Source: Clostridia bacterium (GTDB lineage Bacteria > Bacillota > Clostridia > Oscillospirales > Acutalibacteraceae). Taken from it: 64,000 bases of DNA. The stretch covers positions 97,699 to 161,698 of the forward strand of contig JAFQQN010000015.1 in the NCBI GenBank assembly GCA_017410605.1, in the 5' to 3' direction. The number at the start of each line of letters is the position of its first letter. Position 1 is the first letter of the stretch. The notes under the pieces are model-generated. The model saw only the letters and a list, made by a program, of their open reading frames with translations. It was not told the DNA's origin and ran no database searches. Position numbers and translations under genes: made by a program. This document shows positions 46,347 to 54,859 of the stretch, piece after piece.

Positions 46347-47735
46347 TTAATTGTTTGTATTAGAATTTTTTTCTTTTTCCTCTTTAGCTATATTACCGAT
46401 TGCGCTATCTTCATCGGAAAAGCCCTCGGTACTTTCGCGCATAAAAAGTATTTTAATTGTCATAATTATAAGTTTAATATCCAACAGTAAGGAATAGCGT
46501 TCGATATAAATCAGGTCCATATTAAGCTTGTCCTGGGGAGAAGTGTTATATTTTCCGTAAATTTGAGCATAGCCGGTAAGACCACCTTTAACACGGTGAC
46601 GAAGATCAAATTCGGGTAACATTTGTGTATATTCGTAAACGTTTTCGGTGCGTTCGGGGCGGGGGCCAACTAAAGACATATCACCCTTTAAAATATTAAT
46701 AAGCTGAGGAAGCTCGTCAACCCTTAAAGGGCGAATAATTTTACCAACCGGTGTAATTCGGTCATCGTCAGAGGTTGCTTTTCTAAGCTTAACTTTATCG
46801 GCATCAACAATCATTGAGCGGAACTTTAAAACATTAAAAATTTTTCCGTCTTTGGTTACTCGGTTTTGCTTGAAGAAAACAGGACCACCGTCATAAAGCT
46901 TTATGCCTAAAGCAATTAAAATCATAATTGGGCTGGCAATGATAAGGCCAATGCCCGAAACTAAAATATCTACTAATCTTTTAATAAGAGCTTGTTCAAT
47001 AGTAAGTCCACGATTTCGACAAATTAAAATAGGTGAATCGAAAATCTGGCTCTGATAGCAGTTATTTATAATAATATCGTTACTGGAGGGCAACAAATAA
47101 ATGCGTTTTTTTTGGCTGTAGCAATAGCGTATAATTCTGTTTTGAAGAGATTTTTCAAAATTGCCTATAAGTACAGCTTCATAGTTGTCAATTTCGTTTA
47201 ATATTTCATCTTCAGACATATCGGCGGTAATTACCTTGTCAATGGTATACCGTTCGGGAATTTTCATCATTTTTTGAATGATATGTGTTTTGTCAACGCC
47301 AACTTCAGAGATAGCCAAAATATGACGAGCCTTGTACAGGCAGTAGTAAACTGTATTAGAGGCGGAACAGCCAAGGTAAATCACAATAAACTGCAATACA
47401 GTTGCAAATATTAAAGGCAGAGGATTAAGAAGAAAACGCGCTATAAGAGAAAGCACAAGATACATAATAAAGTTGGTAAAAAGGGTAGAAAGGGTGCAAC
47501 TGTAAATAACCTCGTGTACTCTAAGTGTACCAATTTTTAAGCCACCGTAAAGATTGTTGAATATAAGAAAAATAACCAAATAAGAGAAAACAACAAGGTA
47601 GTTGCCTTTATCGCTGAAAAGTGCAGCTTCATAATTTGTTTGCCATACACCAACAAAAATAAAGGTCATTGCAAGAAAAATCATAACTTTTAAAAACAAC
47701 ATTATAGATTTGCGGAATTTACTTAAAATATTCAT
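46347..47735 (-). CDS. Polyprenyl-phosphate sugar-1-phosphate transferase (initiating glycosyltransferase)
   Basis: A 462-residue WcaJ/EpsL-type enzyme that loads the first sugar phosphate onto undecaprenyl phosphate. The N-terminal half has about four membrane segments and a CoA-binding-like cytoplasmic domain. One more segment near residue 280 leads into the catalytic bacterial sugar transferase domain, with KFRSMIVDADK and DELPQLINILKGDMSLVGPRPE. The frame is open to 47816, but AGAGGTAC lies 7 nt before the ATG at 47735, giving MNILSKFRKS. It works with the ligase and nucleotidyltransferase genes nearby. Confidence 0.9.
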   Translation of the reverse strand: MNILSKFRKSIMLFLKVMIFLAMTFIFVGVWQTNYEAALFSDKGNYLVVFSYLVIFLIFNNLYGGLKIGTLRVHEVIYSCTLSTLFTNFIMYLVLSLIARFLLNPLPLIFATVLQFIVIYLGCSASNTVYYCLYKARHILAISEVGVDKTHIIQKMMKIPERYTIDKVITADMSEDEILNEIDNYEAVLIGNFEKSLQNRIIRYCYSQKKRIYLLPSSNDIIINNCYQSQIFDSPILICRNRGLTIEQALIKRLVDILVSGIGLIIASPIMILIALGIKLYDGGPVFFKQNRVTKDGKIFNVLKFRSMIVDADKVKLRKATSDDDRITPVGKIIRPLRVDELPQLINILKGDMSLVGPRPERTENVYEYTQMLPEFDLRHRVKGGLTGYAQIYGKYNTSPQDKLNMDLIYIERYSLLLDIKLIIMTIKILFMRESTEGFSDEDSAIGNIAKEEKEKNSNTNN

Positions 47736-47947
47736 AAAAGTACCTCTGCTGTAAGTTAAATTTACAATTTCTAGAATACAGCAAAAAGAAACAAAAGTCA
47801 AGGAAAAATATAGCAATTTTGTTAAATGATATGTAAATTTATAAAGATATTTTTCTATAATTTTATATTTTTGTTATAATTAGAATTAAAACAATGGGTA
47901 AAAAATGAGTACCTATTGAATATTATAAAAAATAATTTTAAATTTAA

Positions 47948-47976
47948 TTGAAAACAGTTTTACCGTGTGATAAAAT
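47948..47976 (+). promoter_or_regulatory. Promoter of FAD oxidoreductase gene
   Basis: TTGAAA (47948-47953) and TAAAAT (47971-47976) are 17 nt apart, upstream of AGGAG at 47989. The rest of the 47736-48003 gap is A/T-rich, with nothing else evident. Confidence 0.65.
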
Positions 47977-48003
47977 ATTCCAAAAGGGTTAGGAGTGATA
48001 ACT

Positions 48004-49215
48004 TTGTATATTAATGAAGAATTTAAAACACCCGTTTTAGGTGAATATGATTTAATAGTTGTGGGCGGAGGGCCTGCTGGTATCGGTACTGCAATAACAG
48101 CAGGAAGAAAAGGTCTAAAAACACTTTTAATTGAAAGATACGGCTTTTTAGGTGGAACCTGGACCGCGGCTTTGGTTAACCCGTTTTTTGACACCGAAAC
48201 AAAAACAGGCTTGGTTAAAGAGCTGGTAGATGATCTTAAAGCCACAAACAGCTTTGGTGCATTTTGGAACATCTCTTTCAGCTTTGAAGCTATGAAAAAG
48301 CTTTTAGATGAAAAGGTAAAGGCAGCAGGTGTTGACCTGCTTTTCCATACAACATTTTCGTCACCTATAATGGAGGGGGACACTATTAAAGGTGTTGTTG
48401 TTCAAAACAAAGGCGGAAGAGCAGCATACCTTTCTAAATATGTTGTTGACTGCACCGGCGACGGTGATGTTGCATATTCTGCCGGAGCAGAGTATGTTTT
48501 TGGTAATGGAACCAACGGTAATCCACAGTCAATGACAACAATGTTTTTACTTTCGGGTGTTAAGCTACGTCAAGAAAAGCCTAATGAGCTTTATGACCTT
48601 ATGAAAAAGGCTGTTGATGAGAACGATACGGGCTATAATATTGAATTTGATAAGCCTTATGCAATTTGGCTTCCTATGGAGGATATTGCAGTAGTTCAGC
48701 TTGTACATATCAGAGAGAAAAATGGTACCGACCCTGTTTCACTTACTGAAGCAGAGCTTGAGGGAAGAAAAAAGGCTTATGAAACCTTTGAATTCTTCAA
48801 GAAATATATTCCCGAATTTAAAGATGCACAGTTAATAATGACTGCTCCGCAAATTGGGGTACGTGAAACAAGGCACATTATTGGCGATTATGTTTTGACC
48901 AAGGAAAACCTTCTTTCAGGGGCAACTTTTGAGGATAACCTGGGCTTTGATGTAACCTTTAATGTCGATATACACGATGATTCTGACAAACAAAATTGTT
49001 TCCATGTTAAAAACTATCAAATTCCTTTGCGTTCATTAATTGTTAAGGGCAAAAACGGTTTACTCACGGCAGGTCGTTGCATTTCGGGTGATTTTTATGC
49101 ACACGCTTCGTTCCGCGTTACCGGAAACTGTGTTGCAATGGGTGAAGGCCTCGCTACAGCAATTGCAATGGCAATAGAGCAAAATACCGATATTAGAAAT
49201 ATTTATAAATTATAA
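48004..49215 (+). CDS. FAD-dependent oxidoreductase
   Basis: A 403-residue flavoprotein of the FAD_oxidored type. The dinucleotide-binding motif is DLIVVGGGPAGIGTAI near residue 17, followed by RYGFLGGTWTAALVNPF. Internal DCTGDGDVAYSAGAE and the C-terminal GLLTAGRCISGDFYAH...GNCVAMGEG complete the FAD site. Start choice: GTG at 47995 abuts AGGAG, while TTG at 48004 is about 10 nt downstream and is preferred. It stands alone. Related proteins are often dehydrogenases of small organic substrates; none can be named here. Confidence 0.82.
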   Translation: MYINEEFKTPVLGEYDLIVVGGGPAGIGTAITAGRKGLKTLLIERYGFLGGTWTAALVNPFFDTETKTGLVKELVDDLKATNSFGAFWNISFSFEAMKKLLDEKVKAAGVDLLFHTTFSSPIMEGDTIKGVVVQNKGGRAAYLSKYVVDCTGDGDVAYSAGAEYVFGNGTNGNPQSMTTMFLLSGVKLRQEKPNELYDLMKKAVDENDTGYNIEFDKPYAIWLPMEDIAVVQLVHIREKNGTDPVSLTEAELEGRKKAYETFEFFKKYIPEFKDAQLIMTAPQIGVRETRHIIGDYVLTKENLLSGATFEDNLGFDVTFNVDIHDDSDKQNCFHVKNYQIPLRSLIVKGKNGLLTAGRCISGDFYAHASFRVTGNCVAMGEGLATAIAMAIEQNTDIRNIYKL

Positions 49216-49277
49216 TACACTACTTTACTCATAACTAAAAATGAACTTGTTTTCACGAATGTAGAGCTTATAAATAA

Positions 49278-49314
49278 AAGAGGACAGAGAACGTTAAACA
49301 TTCTTTGTCCTCTT
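49278..49314. terminator. Bidirectional terminator, copy 1 of a repeated hairpin
   Basis: The 14-bp stem AAGAGGACAGAGAA/TTCTTTGTCCTCTT (one G-U pair) lies between the convergent FAD oxidoreductase and transaldolase genes. A near-identical hairpin recurs at 50936-50982. Confidence 0.85.
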
Positions 49315-49329
49315 ATATATTTAAAATTT

Positions 49330-49983
49330 TTACTTGTTTTCTACTGTTTTCCAATCAGCAAGGAAGCGTTCAATTCCGGATGTGGTGAGAGGATGACTCA
49401 GCATGCTCTCTATTACCTTTGCAGGAACGGTTGCGATATCACTGCCCGCTCTAGCCGCCGCTACAACGTGCGCAGAGGTGCGTATGGATGCAGCAATAAT
49501 CTCGGTCTTAATACCGTAGGTTTTGAAGATATCAGCAATATCCTTTATTAGAGCAATACCATCCTGGCCTATGTCATCAAGTCTGCCAACGAAGGGGCTT
49601 ACATATGTAGCTCCCGCTTTTGCCGCGAGAAGCGCTTGAGCAGTGGAAAAAATAAGTGTTACATTTGTCTTAATACCAAGTGCGGTAAGTCTTTTAGTAG
49701 CTTTAAGCCCTTCAGAGCACATAGGAATTTTAATAACGGTATTGGGGTTATTGATTTTTTTATAAATCAGTTGTGCCTCTTTTACCATAGCGTCAGCCTC
49801 AAGAGAAATTACTTCTGCACTGATAGGTCCGTCTACTATTTCTGTGATTTCCTTTATTACCTCAAAAAAGTCGCGTCCCTCACGAGCAATCAGGGAGGGG
49901 TTTGTAGTAACTCCACAAATAACACCGAGTTCGTTCGCGTGTCTAATTTCGTCAACGTTTGCAGTATCGATAAATAGCTTCAT
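49330..49983 (-). CDS. fsa: Transaldolase/fructose-6-phosphate aldolase
   Basis: A 217-residue TIM-barrel aldolase of the short transaldolase (TalC/Fsa) group. It starts [16 protein letters not shown], carries the Schiff-base lysine in [12 protein letters not shown] near residue 85, and has KTNVTLIFS and [11 protein letters not shown]. It either transfers dihydroxyacetone units in the pentose phosphate pathway or cleaves fructose 6-phosphate. AAAGGAT precedes the ATG. It is divergent from a DeoR regulator, which probably controls it. Confidence 0.92.
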   Translation of the reverse strand: MKLFIDTANVDEIRHANELGVICGVTTNPSLIAREGRDFFEVIKEITEIVDGPISAEVISLEADAMVKEAQLIYKKINNPNTVIKIPMCSEGLKATKRLTALGIKTNVTLIFSTAQALLAAKAGATYVSPFVGRLDDIGQDGIALIKDIADIFKTYGIKTEIIAASIRTSAHVVAAARAGSDIATVPAKVIESMLSHPLTTSGIERFLADWKTVENK

Positions 49984-50027
49984 TTTTTTATCCTTTCAAC
50001 TTAAAAATTATAAATTTGCCAATGTTA

Positions 50028-50064
50028 TTGACTTTTTCTATACAGAAAACTATAATGATTATAG
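50028..50064 (+). promoter_or_regulatory. deoR promoter with overlapping palindromic operator
   Basis: TTGACT (50028-50033) and TATAAT (50051-50056) are 17 nt apart. The -10 box is embedded in a perfect palindrome CTATAAT-G-ATTATAG (50050-50064), a good candidate operator for the DeoR protein. It is placed to repress its own gene and possibly the divergent fsa. Confidence 0.7.
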
Positions 50065-50151
50065 ATTATGAGCGAAATAAATGCAATACATGGTGGTAAA
50101 ATGGGCAAATGAGCATTATTTTTTCTTAAATAAGCAAAAAGAGGTAGAGAA

Positions 50152-50889
50152 ATGAGCATTACTAAAAGACAGCAACAAATACTTTCATTGCTTGATGAGC
50201 AGGGTTTTATGAGTGTGAATAAGCTTTCGGAGCTAACCTATACCTCTCCGTCGAGCATTAGGCGTGATCTGACGCGTTTGCAAAATCTTTATCTTATTCG
50301 CAGAACCCACGGCGGTGCATCAATATTCAAGGAACTTAATCATGCCGTTCCGCTCAATAATAGAATGGAAAAAAATATTGCTGAGAAACGTAAAATAGCA
50401 AAAAACGCATCTGTTCTTTTGCATGACGGGCAGACTGTTATGTTGGATGGTTCAACTACGGCGGGTTTTATGGTACCTTATATTGCAAAGCACAAGGATA
50501 TGATACTTTTTACCAACAATATGCAGACTGCAATTAACGCGGTAAACTACGGAATCAAAACACATTGTATAGGCGGTGCATCGGTCAATCAATCGGTAGT
50601 TACTGCAGGGGAACAGGCATATAGTACCGTAGTTAAAATATATCCCGATATTCTGTTCTTTTCCTCGCAATGCGTTGACCGTGAGGGGAATATATATGAT
50701 CCAATCTTGGAGGAGAACCACATAAGAGAGCTTATGCTTAAAAATGCATCGTATAGCGTTTTTCTGTGTGATTCAGAGAAATTCGGTCAGCGCTCGCTCT
50801 ACCGTCTTACCTCGATTGATGATATTGATGTATGTGTTTTCGACCAACAGATTTCAGAGCTTCACACCAAAACAAAAATAATATATTAA
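50152..50889 (+). CDS. DeoR-family transcriptional regulator
   Basis: A 245-residue regulator with an N-terminal winged helix, SITKRQQQILSLLDEQGFMS and SSIRRDLTRLQNLYLIRRTHGGA, at residues 2-57. The C-terminal DeoR sensor domain (DGSTTAGFMVPYIAKH, CIGGASV) binds a phosphorylated sugar in characterised relatives. AAGAGGTAGAGAA precedes the ATG. Divergence from fsa implies that a sugar phosphate controls the aldolase. Confidence 0.92.
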   Translation: MSITKRQQQILSLLDEQGFMSVNKLSELTYTSPSSIRRDLTRLQNLYLIRRTHGGASIFKELNHAVPLNNRMEKNIAEKRKIAKNASVLLHDGQTVMLDGSTTAGFMVPYIAKHKDMILFTNNMQTAINAVNYGIKTHCIGGASVNQSVVTAGEQAYSTVVKIYPDILFFSSQCVDREGNIYDPILEENHIRELMLKNASYSVFLCDSEKFGQRSLYRLTSIDDIDVCVFDQQISELHTKTKIIY

Positions 50890-50935
50890 TCAAAAATATA
50901 ATTTAGTTATACTTATAACTAAAAACGCATTTAAC

Positions 50936-50982
50936 AAGAAAAGAGGACAGAGAAAACTTTACATTCTCTGTCCTCTTTTCTT
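50936..50982 (+). terminator. Terminator after deoR, copy 2 of repeated hairpin
   Basis: A perfect 19-bp stem (50936-50954 with 50964-50982) ends in TTTTCTT. The 14-nt core equals the hairpin at 49278 apart from one base in the right arm. Confidence 0.9.
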
Positions 50983-51126
50983 ATCAGTATGAAATTATTA
51001 TACTTATCTTATTCAAGAAATAGTACTTTATAATATGCGTAATCGGGTCTGCTGTTTTTGTATTATTTTGACGTTTTAAGGCATAATAGAAATGTTGAAA
51101 TTTTTGTTATATAAGGAGACGCGACA

Positions 51127-51324
51127 ATGATTCCTTGTGCTGAAAACTGCTTACATCAATGTGATGGATACTGTACACTCCACGGAAAGACTAGAGTGAC
51201 AAACCCTTATTTAAACGCTTGCCCCTTTTATGAAAAAACCAATCCTTTAAATAAGGGAAATAGCCTCTTTAACCGTTTTCACGTAAATAAGCTCGATACC
51301 TTCGGGAATAGCAGAACTCATTAG
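51127..51324 (+). CDS. Small Cys-rich protein
   Basis: A 65-residue protein. Its first 38 residues hold five cysteines in the pattern MIPCAENCLHQCDGYCTL...ACPFYEK. This resembles a family of short Clostridial proteins often mislabelled as hydroxymyristoyl-ACP dehydratase. AAGGAG lies 6 nt before the ATG. The last 26 codons run antisense into the 3' end of radA, and the region after CPFYEK looks non-conserved, so the tail may be fortuitous. Probably binds a metal; function unknown. Confidence 0.65.
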   Translation: MIPCAENCLHQCDGYCTLHGKTRVTNPYLNACPFYEKTNPLNKGNSLFNRFHVNKLDTFGNSRTH

Positions 51325-52629
51325 CTGTTTATAGCATGAGCGGGGGAGGACGCAACGTTTAAAACCAAGGCGCTGAGCCTCTAAAACCCTTAAAACCGCC
51401 CGTGGAACGCTTCTTATTTCACCTGAAAGGCCAACCTCACCAAAAACAACCATATCGTCAGGTACCGGCTTTTCTTTAAGCGCTGAAACTAGAGCAAATA
51501 TTACTGAAAGGTCGGCGGCTGTTTCGTCAAGCCTAAGGCCGCCGACAACATTTAAATATGTGTCTAAATTACCAAAATGCATATTGCAACGCTTTTCTAA
51601 CACTGCTAACAAAAGGTTAAGTCTGTTTCCATCAAAACCGGTTGACATTCTTCTTGCATTACCATAGCCTGTGGCAGCAACAAGTCCTTGAATTTCAACA
51701 AAAATGGGTCTTGAACCCTCCATAAGGCAAGAAACAGCCGAGCCAGAAACGCCGCTAAGTCTGCCCGAAAGTAGCATAGAGGAAGGGTTCGGAACCTCAC
51801 AAAGACCGTTTTCTAGCATTTCAAAAACACCTATTTCGTTAGTTGAGCCAAAGCGGTTTTTAATTGCTCTTAAAATTCTGTAGGAATTAATTCTGTCACC
51901 TTCAAAATAAAGCACAGTATCAACAATATGCTCCATAACCTTTGGACCGGCAATGTCGCCGCCCTTGTTTATGTGGCCAACAATTATTATGGGAATATCA
52001 AGGCTTTTGGCAACCCTTAAAAGCATATTTGTACATTCTCTAACCTGAGTAATGCTTCCCGATGAAGAATTAACCCCCTCCAGGTTCATTGTTTGTATGG
52101 AGTCAATTACAACAATTTCGGGTTTACTATTCTGAATAGTTTCGCAAACAAACTGTACATCGGTATGCGACATAACCAAAAGCTTATCCTCATTAACACC
52201 TAACCTTTTAGCCCTAAGCTTAAGCTGGTTGGCAGACTCTTCACCGGTAACATATAAAACATTATATTTTTTTGCCATATTACCGCAAACCTGAAGCAAA
52301 ATTGTAGATTTTCCAATGCCGGGGTCACCGCTAAGCAAAACCACCGAGCCTTTAACAATTCCTCCACCTAAAACGCGGTTAAGTTCACCAATTTCTGTGT
52401 CATATCGGTGCTCGTTTACAAGGCTTATTTTGTTTATTGGTGTAGCAATTGTGCTATCTGAAATAATTTTTGATGCCGAGAGTGTATAGTTTTTAGGTGC
52501 AGGGGCGGGGGCAGATACCACTGTTTCTTCTATTGTATTCCACTCACCGCAACTTGTGCATTTGCCGGACCATTTTGGGTGTATGCTACCGCAGGCCGTG
52601 CAAACATAAACGGTTTTTGATTTTGCCAT
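51247..52629 (-). CDS. radA: DNA repair protein RadA
   Basis: A 460-residue RecA-like ATPase and branch-migration helicase. The N-terminal zinc finger is CTACGSIHPKWSGKCTSCGEW (first and last cysteine pairs). Walker A is GDPGIGKSTILL near residue 98, and the RadA signature is KNRFGSTNEIGVF near 256. The Lon-like C-terminal domain contains EVGLSGEIRSVPRAVLRV. It is co-transcribed with cwlD, whose stop shares a base with its start. Confidence 0.97.
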   Translation of the reverse strand: MAKSKTVYVCTACGSIHPKWSGKCTSCGEWNTIEETVVSAPAPAPKNYTLSASKIISDSTIATPINKISLVNEHRYDTEIGELNRVLGGGIVKGSVVLLSGDPGIGKSTILLQVCGNMAKKYNVLYVTGEESANQLKLRAKRLGVNEDKLLVMSHTDVQFVCETIQNSKPEIVVIDSIQTMNLEGVNSSSGSITQVRECTNMLLRVAKSLDIPIIIVGHINKGGDIAGPKVMEHIVDTVLYFEGDRINSYRILRAIKNRFGSTNEIGVFEMLENGLCEVPNPSSMLLSGRLSGVSGSAVSCLMEGSRPIFVEIQGLVAATGYGNARRMSTGFDGNRLNLLLAVLEKRCNMHFGNLDTYLNVVGGLRLDETAADLSVIFALVSALKEKPVPDDMVVFGEVGLSGEIRSVPRAVLRVLEAQRLGFKRCVLPRSCYKQLMSSAIPEGIELIYVKTVKEAISLI

Positions 52630-53336
52630 TATTTATCACTTCCGTAAAAATCTATTATTCCTTTAAAAATTGCAAAAGAAATTTTCTGTTGATAGTTTTC
52701 ATCTAAAAGCAGCTTAAGTTCGGTTGGGTTACTCATAAAACCACATTCCACTATAACGGTGGGAATGGGGGAGTAATACAAAATATAGGTGCTTTTTGTT
52801 CCTTTTTTTAGGGCGCGTTTGTTATCGTTTTGAGTAAGAGAAATAACACTGCTTCTTATGTTTTCTGCCAAAGCAGACGACTCTTCGCTTCTTACACCGT
52901 AAAAAATCTGTGCTCCTTTGGCAGATGTAAGGGGAAACTTGTTAAGGTGAATACTAACATACAGGCTGTTAGGGTTGTTTTTTGCAACATTCAAGCGGTT
53001 TTGCATATCGCTTTTTTTACGGGCAGAAATTGTTAAACTAGGGTCATTTTCCACCGAAGAATCATCTGTTCTAATTTGAATAACCTTTATACCGTAGCTT
53101 CTAAGCATTAAAGCAAGTGTATTGGCAATTTTTAAATTAATGTCCTTTTCAAAAACGTCACCAACAACCGCCCCACCATCAAACCCGCCGTGGCCGGCAT
53201 CAATAATGACAGAGCTTAAGGTTTGGTTATATGAGTAAGTTGATATATTTATAGGCTCGTTGGCTATAAATATACAAAAACCGCAAATAAGTGAAAAGCA
53301 CAAAATGACTATAGTTATCTTTTTCCAAACAGACAC
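52629..53336 (-). CDS. cwlD: N-acetylmuramoyl-L-alanine amidase, CwlD-like
   Basis: A 235-residue amidase with an N-terminal signal/membrane segment (residues 5-26). The amidase_3 zinc site is formed by IIDAGHGGFDGGA, E64 in FEKDINLK, and SIHLNKFP; the catalytic Glu is in TVIVECGFMSN. Size and the NKFP segment fit CwlD, which with PdaA makes muramic-delta-lactam in spore cortex. The GTG start has AAGGAGC before it. Together with spoVM it supports sporulation. A vegetative amidase is the alternative. Confidence 0.85.
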   Translation of the reverse strand: MSVWKKITIVILCFSLICGFCIFIANEPINISTYSYNQTLSSVIIDAGHGGFDGGAVVGDVFEKDINLKIANTLALMLRSYGIKVIQIRTDDSSVENDPSLTISARKKSDMQNRLNVAKNNPNSLYVSIHLNKFPLTSAKGAQIFYGVRSEESSALAENIRSSVISLTQNDNKRALKKGTKSTYILYYSPIPTVIVECGFMSNPTELKLLLDENYQQKISFAIFKGIIDFYGSDK

Positions 53337-53469
53337 AAAAAATGCTCCTTACTTAATATACCAAATATTATAATCTTTTTCAAGCGGTGATATATTTAAA
53401 AATATGCATTTTAGTTTTTAAAAAGTACAATAGCTTTAAAATATATTTAATTATAAAGGACAAAAAAAG

Positions 53470-53493
53470 CAGCCTCAACATTCGGCGAGGCTG
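53470..53493 (-). terminator. Terminator downstream of the ASCH-GNAT gene
   Basis: The stem CAGCCTC/GAGGCTG is followed on the minus strand by CTTTTTTT. The rest of 53337-53580 is A/T-rich without a supported gene. Confidence 0.75.
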
Positions 53494-53580
53494 ATTTCTA
53501 CAAATTGACCTTTATGTACTTTAGATTATTATTTTATTACATAAACTGCATACTTATTTTTATTGGCAGTTTTAATTGCT

Positions 53581-54351
53581 TCAAATATGTTCTTTAGTTT
53601 TTTCCTTAATTATTGAATATCTCTTAACTTCAAATTTAACCTTTGTATCGGCAACAGTAAAACCATATTTTTTATAAAATCCAATAGCATCGTCATCAGT
53701 TTCAGCTGTGATATTTTGGGTATTAAAACTATTAAATATGAAATCAATAAGTTTACTGCCAATACCGCATTTTTGGTGTTCGGTTTTTACGGCTATATCA
53801 AGTATTGCCGCTGAGTTATCAGCAATCTTAAAAACCACAATCCCTTTATATTTGCCATCCTCTTTGTAGGCATAGATATTGGTGTCTTCATCCTCTTGAT
53901 ATTTTTTTGCTCTATTTAGCAATCGTTCTCCTGTGGGATTGTATACGCTCGGTGCAAGTAGTTGTAACATATCAGGCTCAGTTATTATTTCTTTAACGTC
54001 ACAGATGGAAGACACATTGCAAAGTTCTATCCCTAAAGCACCGTATTCTTTAATTTGCTCCTTGGTGTAATACTTTTCCATATCGGTGTAATGGGCAGTA
54101 TCAAGTTCGGCAACTGTATAGCCGCACCTTTCAAGCGGTAACGTTTTATACAGTTCTTCAAAATTAGAAAATTTATGTAGTCCACAAACCTGTGATGTGA
54201 TGATATCTTTGGTTGAGGAACAGTTAAAAACAACGGCATCGTCAACATTTATTTGTTTCCGCTTTTCATCATTTAACCTTAATTCAATTGTTTTACTACC
54301 ATCCGCAATTTTTATAAAAGCAGATGGAACGAGATTCATATAGTGAAACAT
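53581..54351 (-). CDS. ASCH domain-GNAT acetyltransferase fusion
   Basis: A 256-residue two-domain protein. Residues 1 to about 110 form an ASCH domain: SAFIKIADGSKTIELRLNDEKRKQI, then VDDAVVFNCSS and KYYTKEQIKEYGALGIEL. Residues about 130-250 form a GNAT acetyltransferase: ILDIAVKTEHQKCGIGSKLIDFI has the acetyl-CoA loop QKCGIGS, followed by AIGFYKKYGFTV. ASCH domains bind RNA or act as N4-acetylcytidine amidohydrolases; GNATs transfer acetyl groups. It is the last gene of a three-gene unit with a P-loop kinase and a pyrophosphatase. The joint function is unknown. Confidence 0.8.
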   Translation of the reverse strand: MFHYMNLVPSAFIKIADGSKTIELRLNDEKRKQINVDDAVVFNCSSTKDIITSQVCGLHKFSNFEELYKTLPLERCGYTVAELDTAHYTDMEKYYTKEQIKEYGALGIELCNVSSICDVKEIITEPDMLQLLAPSVYNPTGERLLNRAKKYQEDEDTNIYAYKEDGKYKGIVVFKIADNSAAILDIAVKTEHQKCGIGSKLIDFIFNSFNTQNITAETDDDAIGFYKKYGFTVADTKVKFEVKRYSIIKEKTKEHI

Positions 54352-54400
54352 TTTTAAAATCCCTTTTCGTTAATGGCTTTTTGTACATCTTTTGAACTTC

Positions 54401-54859
54401 TTAACCAAATAGTTTTTGGGGGTAAGCTGAAAGTATCTTTTTAATTTCCACCATATTTTTATTCTGAAAAGTGTCCGTCCATTTAAGAAGATTATAAACA
54501 GATTTCAAAGTTTCTTTTTTGCCTTTTTCAAGACCGAGTTTCCTTTTAATGGCACGCTTTATAATTCTATAAGTATAAACTCGTTTAGGTATATCAAGCA
54601 CATAGATTTTATCTGCATCCTCAAAACACTTGCCAACCCAAGCATAATATACACCTTCTATAATCCAATTGTCATTTTTTAGAATATTGTTTAGCAGTTC
54701 AGTGCGCTTTTCTATAGGCATTTTAATGCCATAACCCTCTGTATCGTTATCCCACTGAATATTATCTAAATCATAGTGCGGGATATTATACTTTTTACTT
54801 AGTGCTTTGGCTAAATATGTTTTGCCCGAACCACTGCATCCGATTATATGTATTTTCAT
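54401..54859 (-). CDS. Small P-loop kinase, FlaR/adenylate-kinase-like
   Basis: A 152-residue P-loop protein. Walker A is HIIGCSGSGKTYLAKAL at residues 4-20, followed by HYDLDNIQWDND and a helical C-terminal half with RVYTYRIIKRAIKR. This matches the family labelled DNA topology modulation protein FlaR or adenylate kinase-like; the phosphate acceptor is not known. It overlaps the upstream pyrophosphatase gene by 4 nt. Confidence 0.8.
   Translation of the reverse strand: MKIHIIGCSGSGKTYLAKALSKKYNIPHYDLDNIQWDNDTEGYGIKMPIEKRTELLNNILKNDNWIIEGVYYAWVGKCFEDADKIYVLDIPKRVYTYRIIKRAIKRKLGLEKGKKETLKSVYNLLKWTDTFQNKNMVEIKKILSAYPQKLFG

Larger units (their letters stand above)
49231..50982. repeat. Partial direct repeats flanking the transaldolase-deoR pair
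   Basis: Shared blocks ATAACTAAAAA (49231-49241 with the last base differing by context, and 50915-50925) and AAGAGGACAGAGAA (49278-49291, 50941-50954) occur in the same order on both sides of the fsa-deoR pair. Spacing between blocks differs, and the intervening sequence is not conserved. Confidence 0.55.

Noticed and set aside
53520..53590. A short stop-free stretch downstream of the ASCH-GNAT stop in another frame, ending YAVYVIK, as a frameshifted C-terminus
   Set aside because: Only 24 codons are open, the GNAT domain already appears complete, and an A-run makes a chance frame likely.
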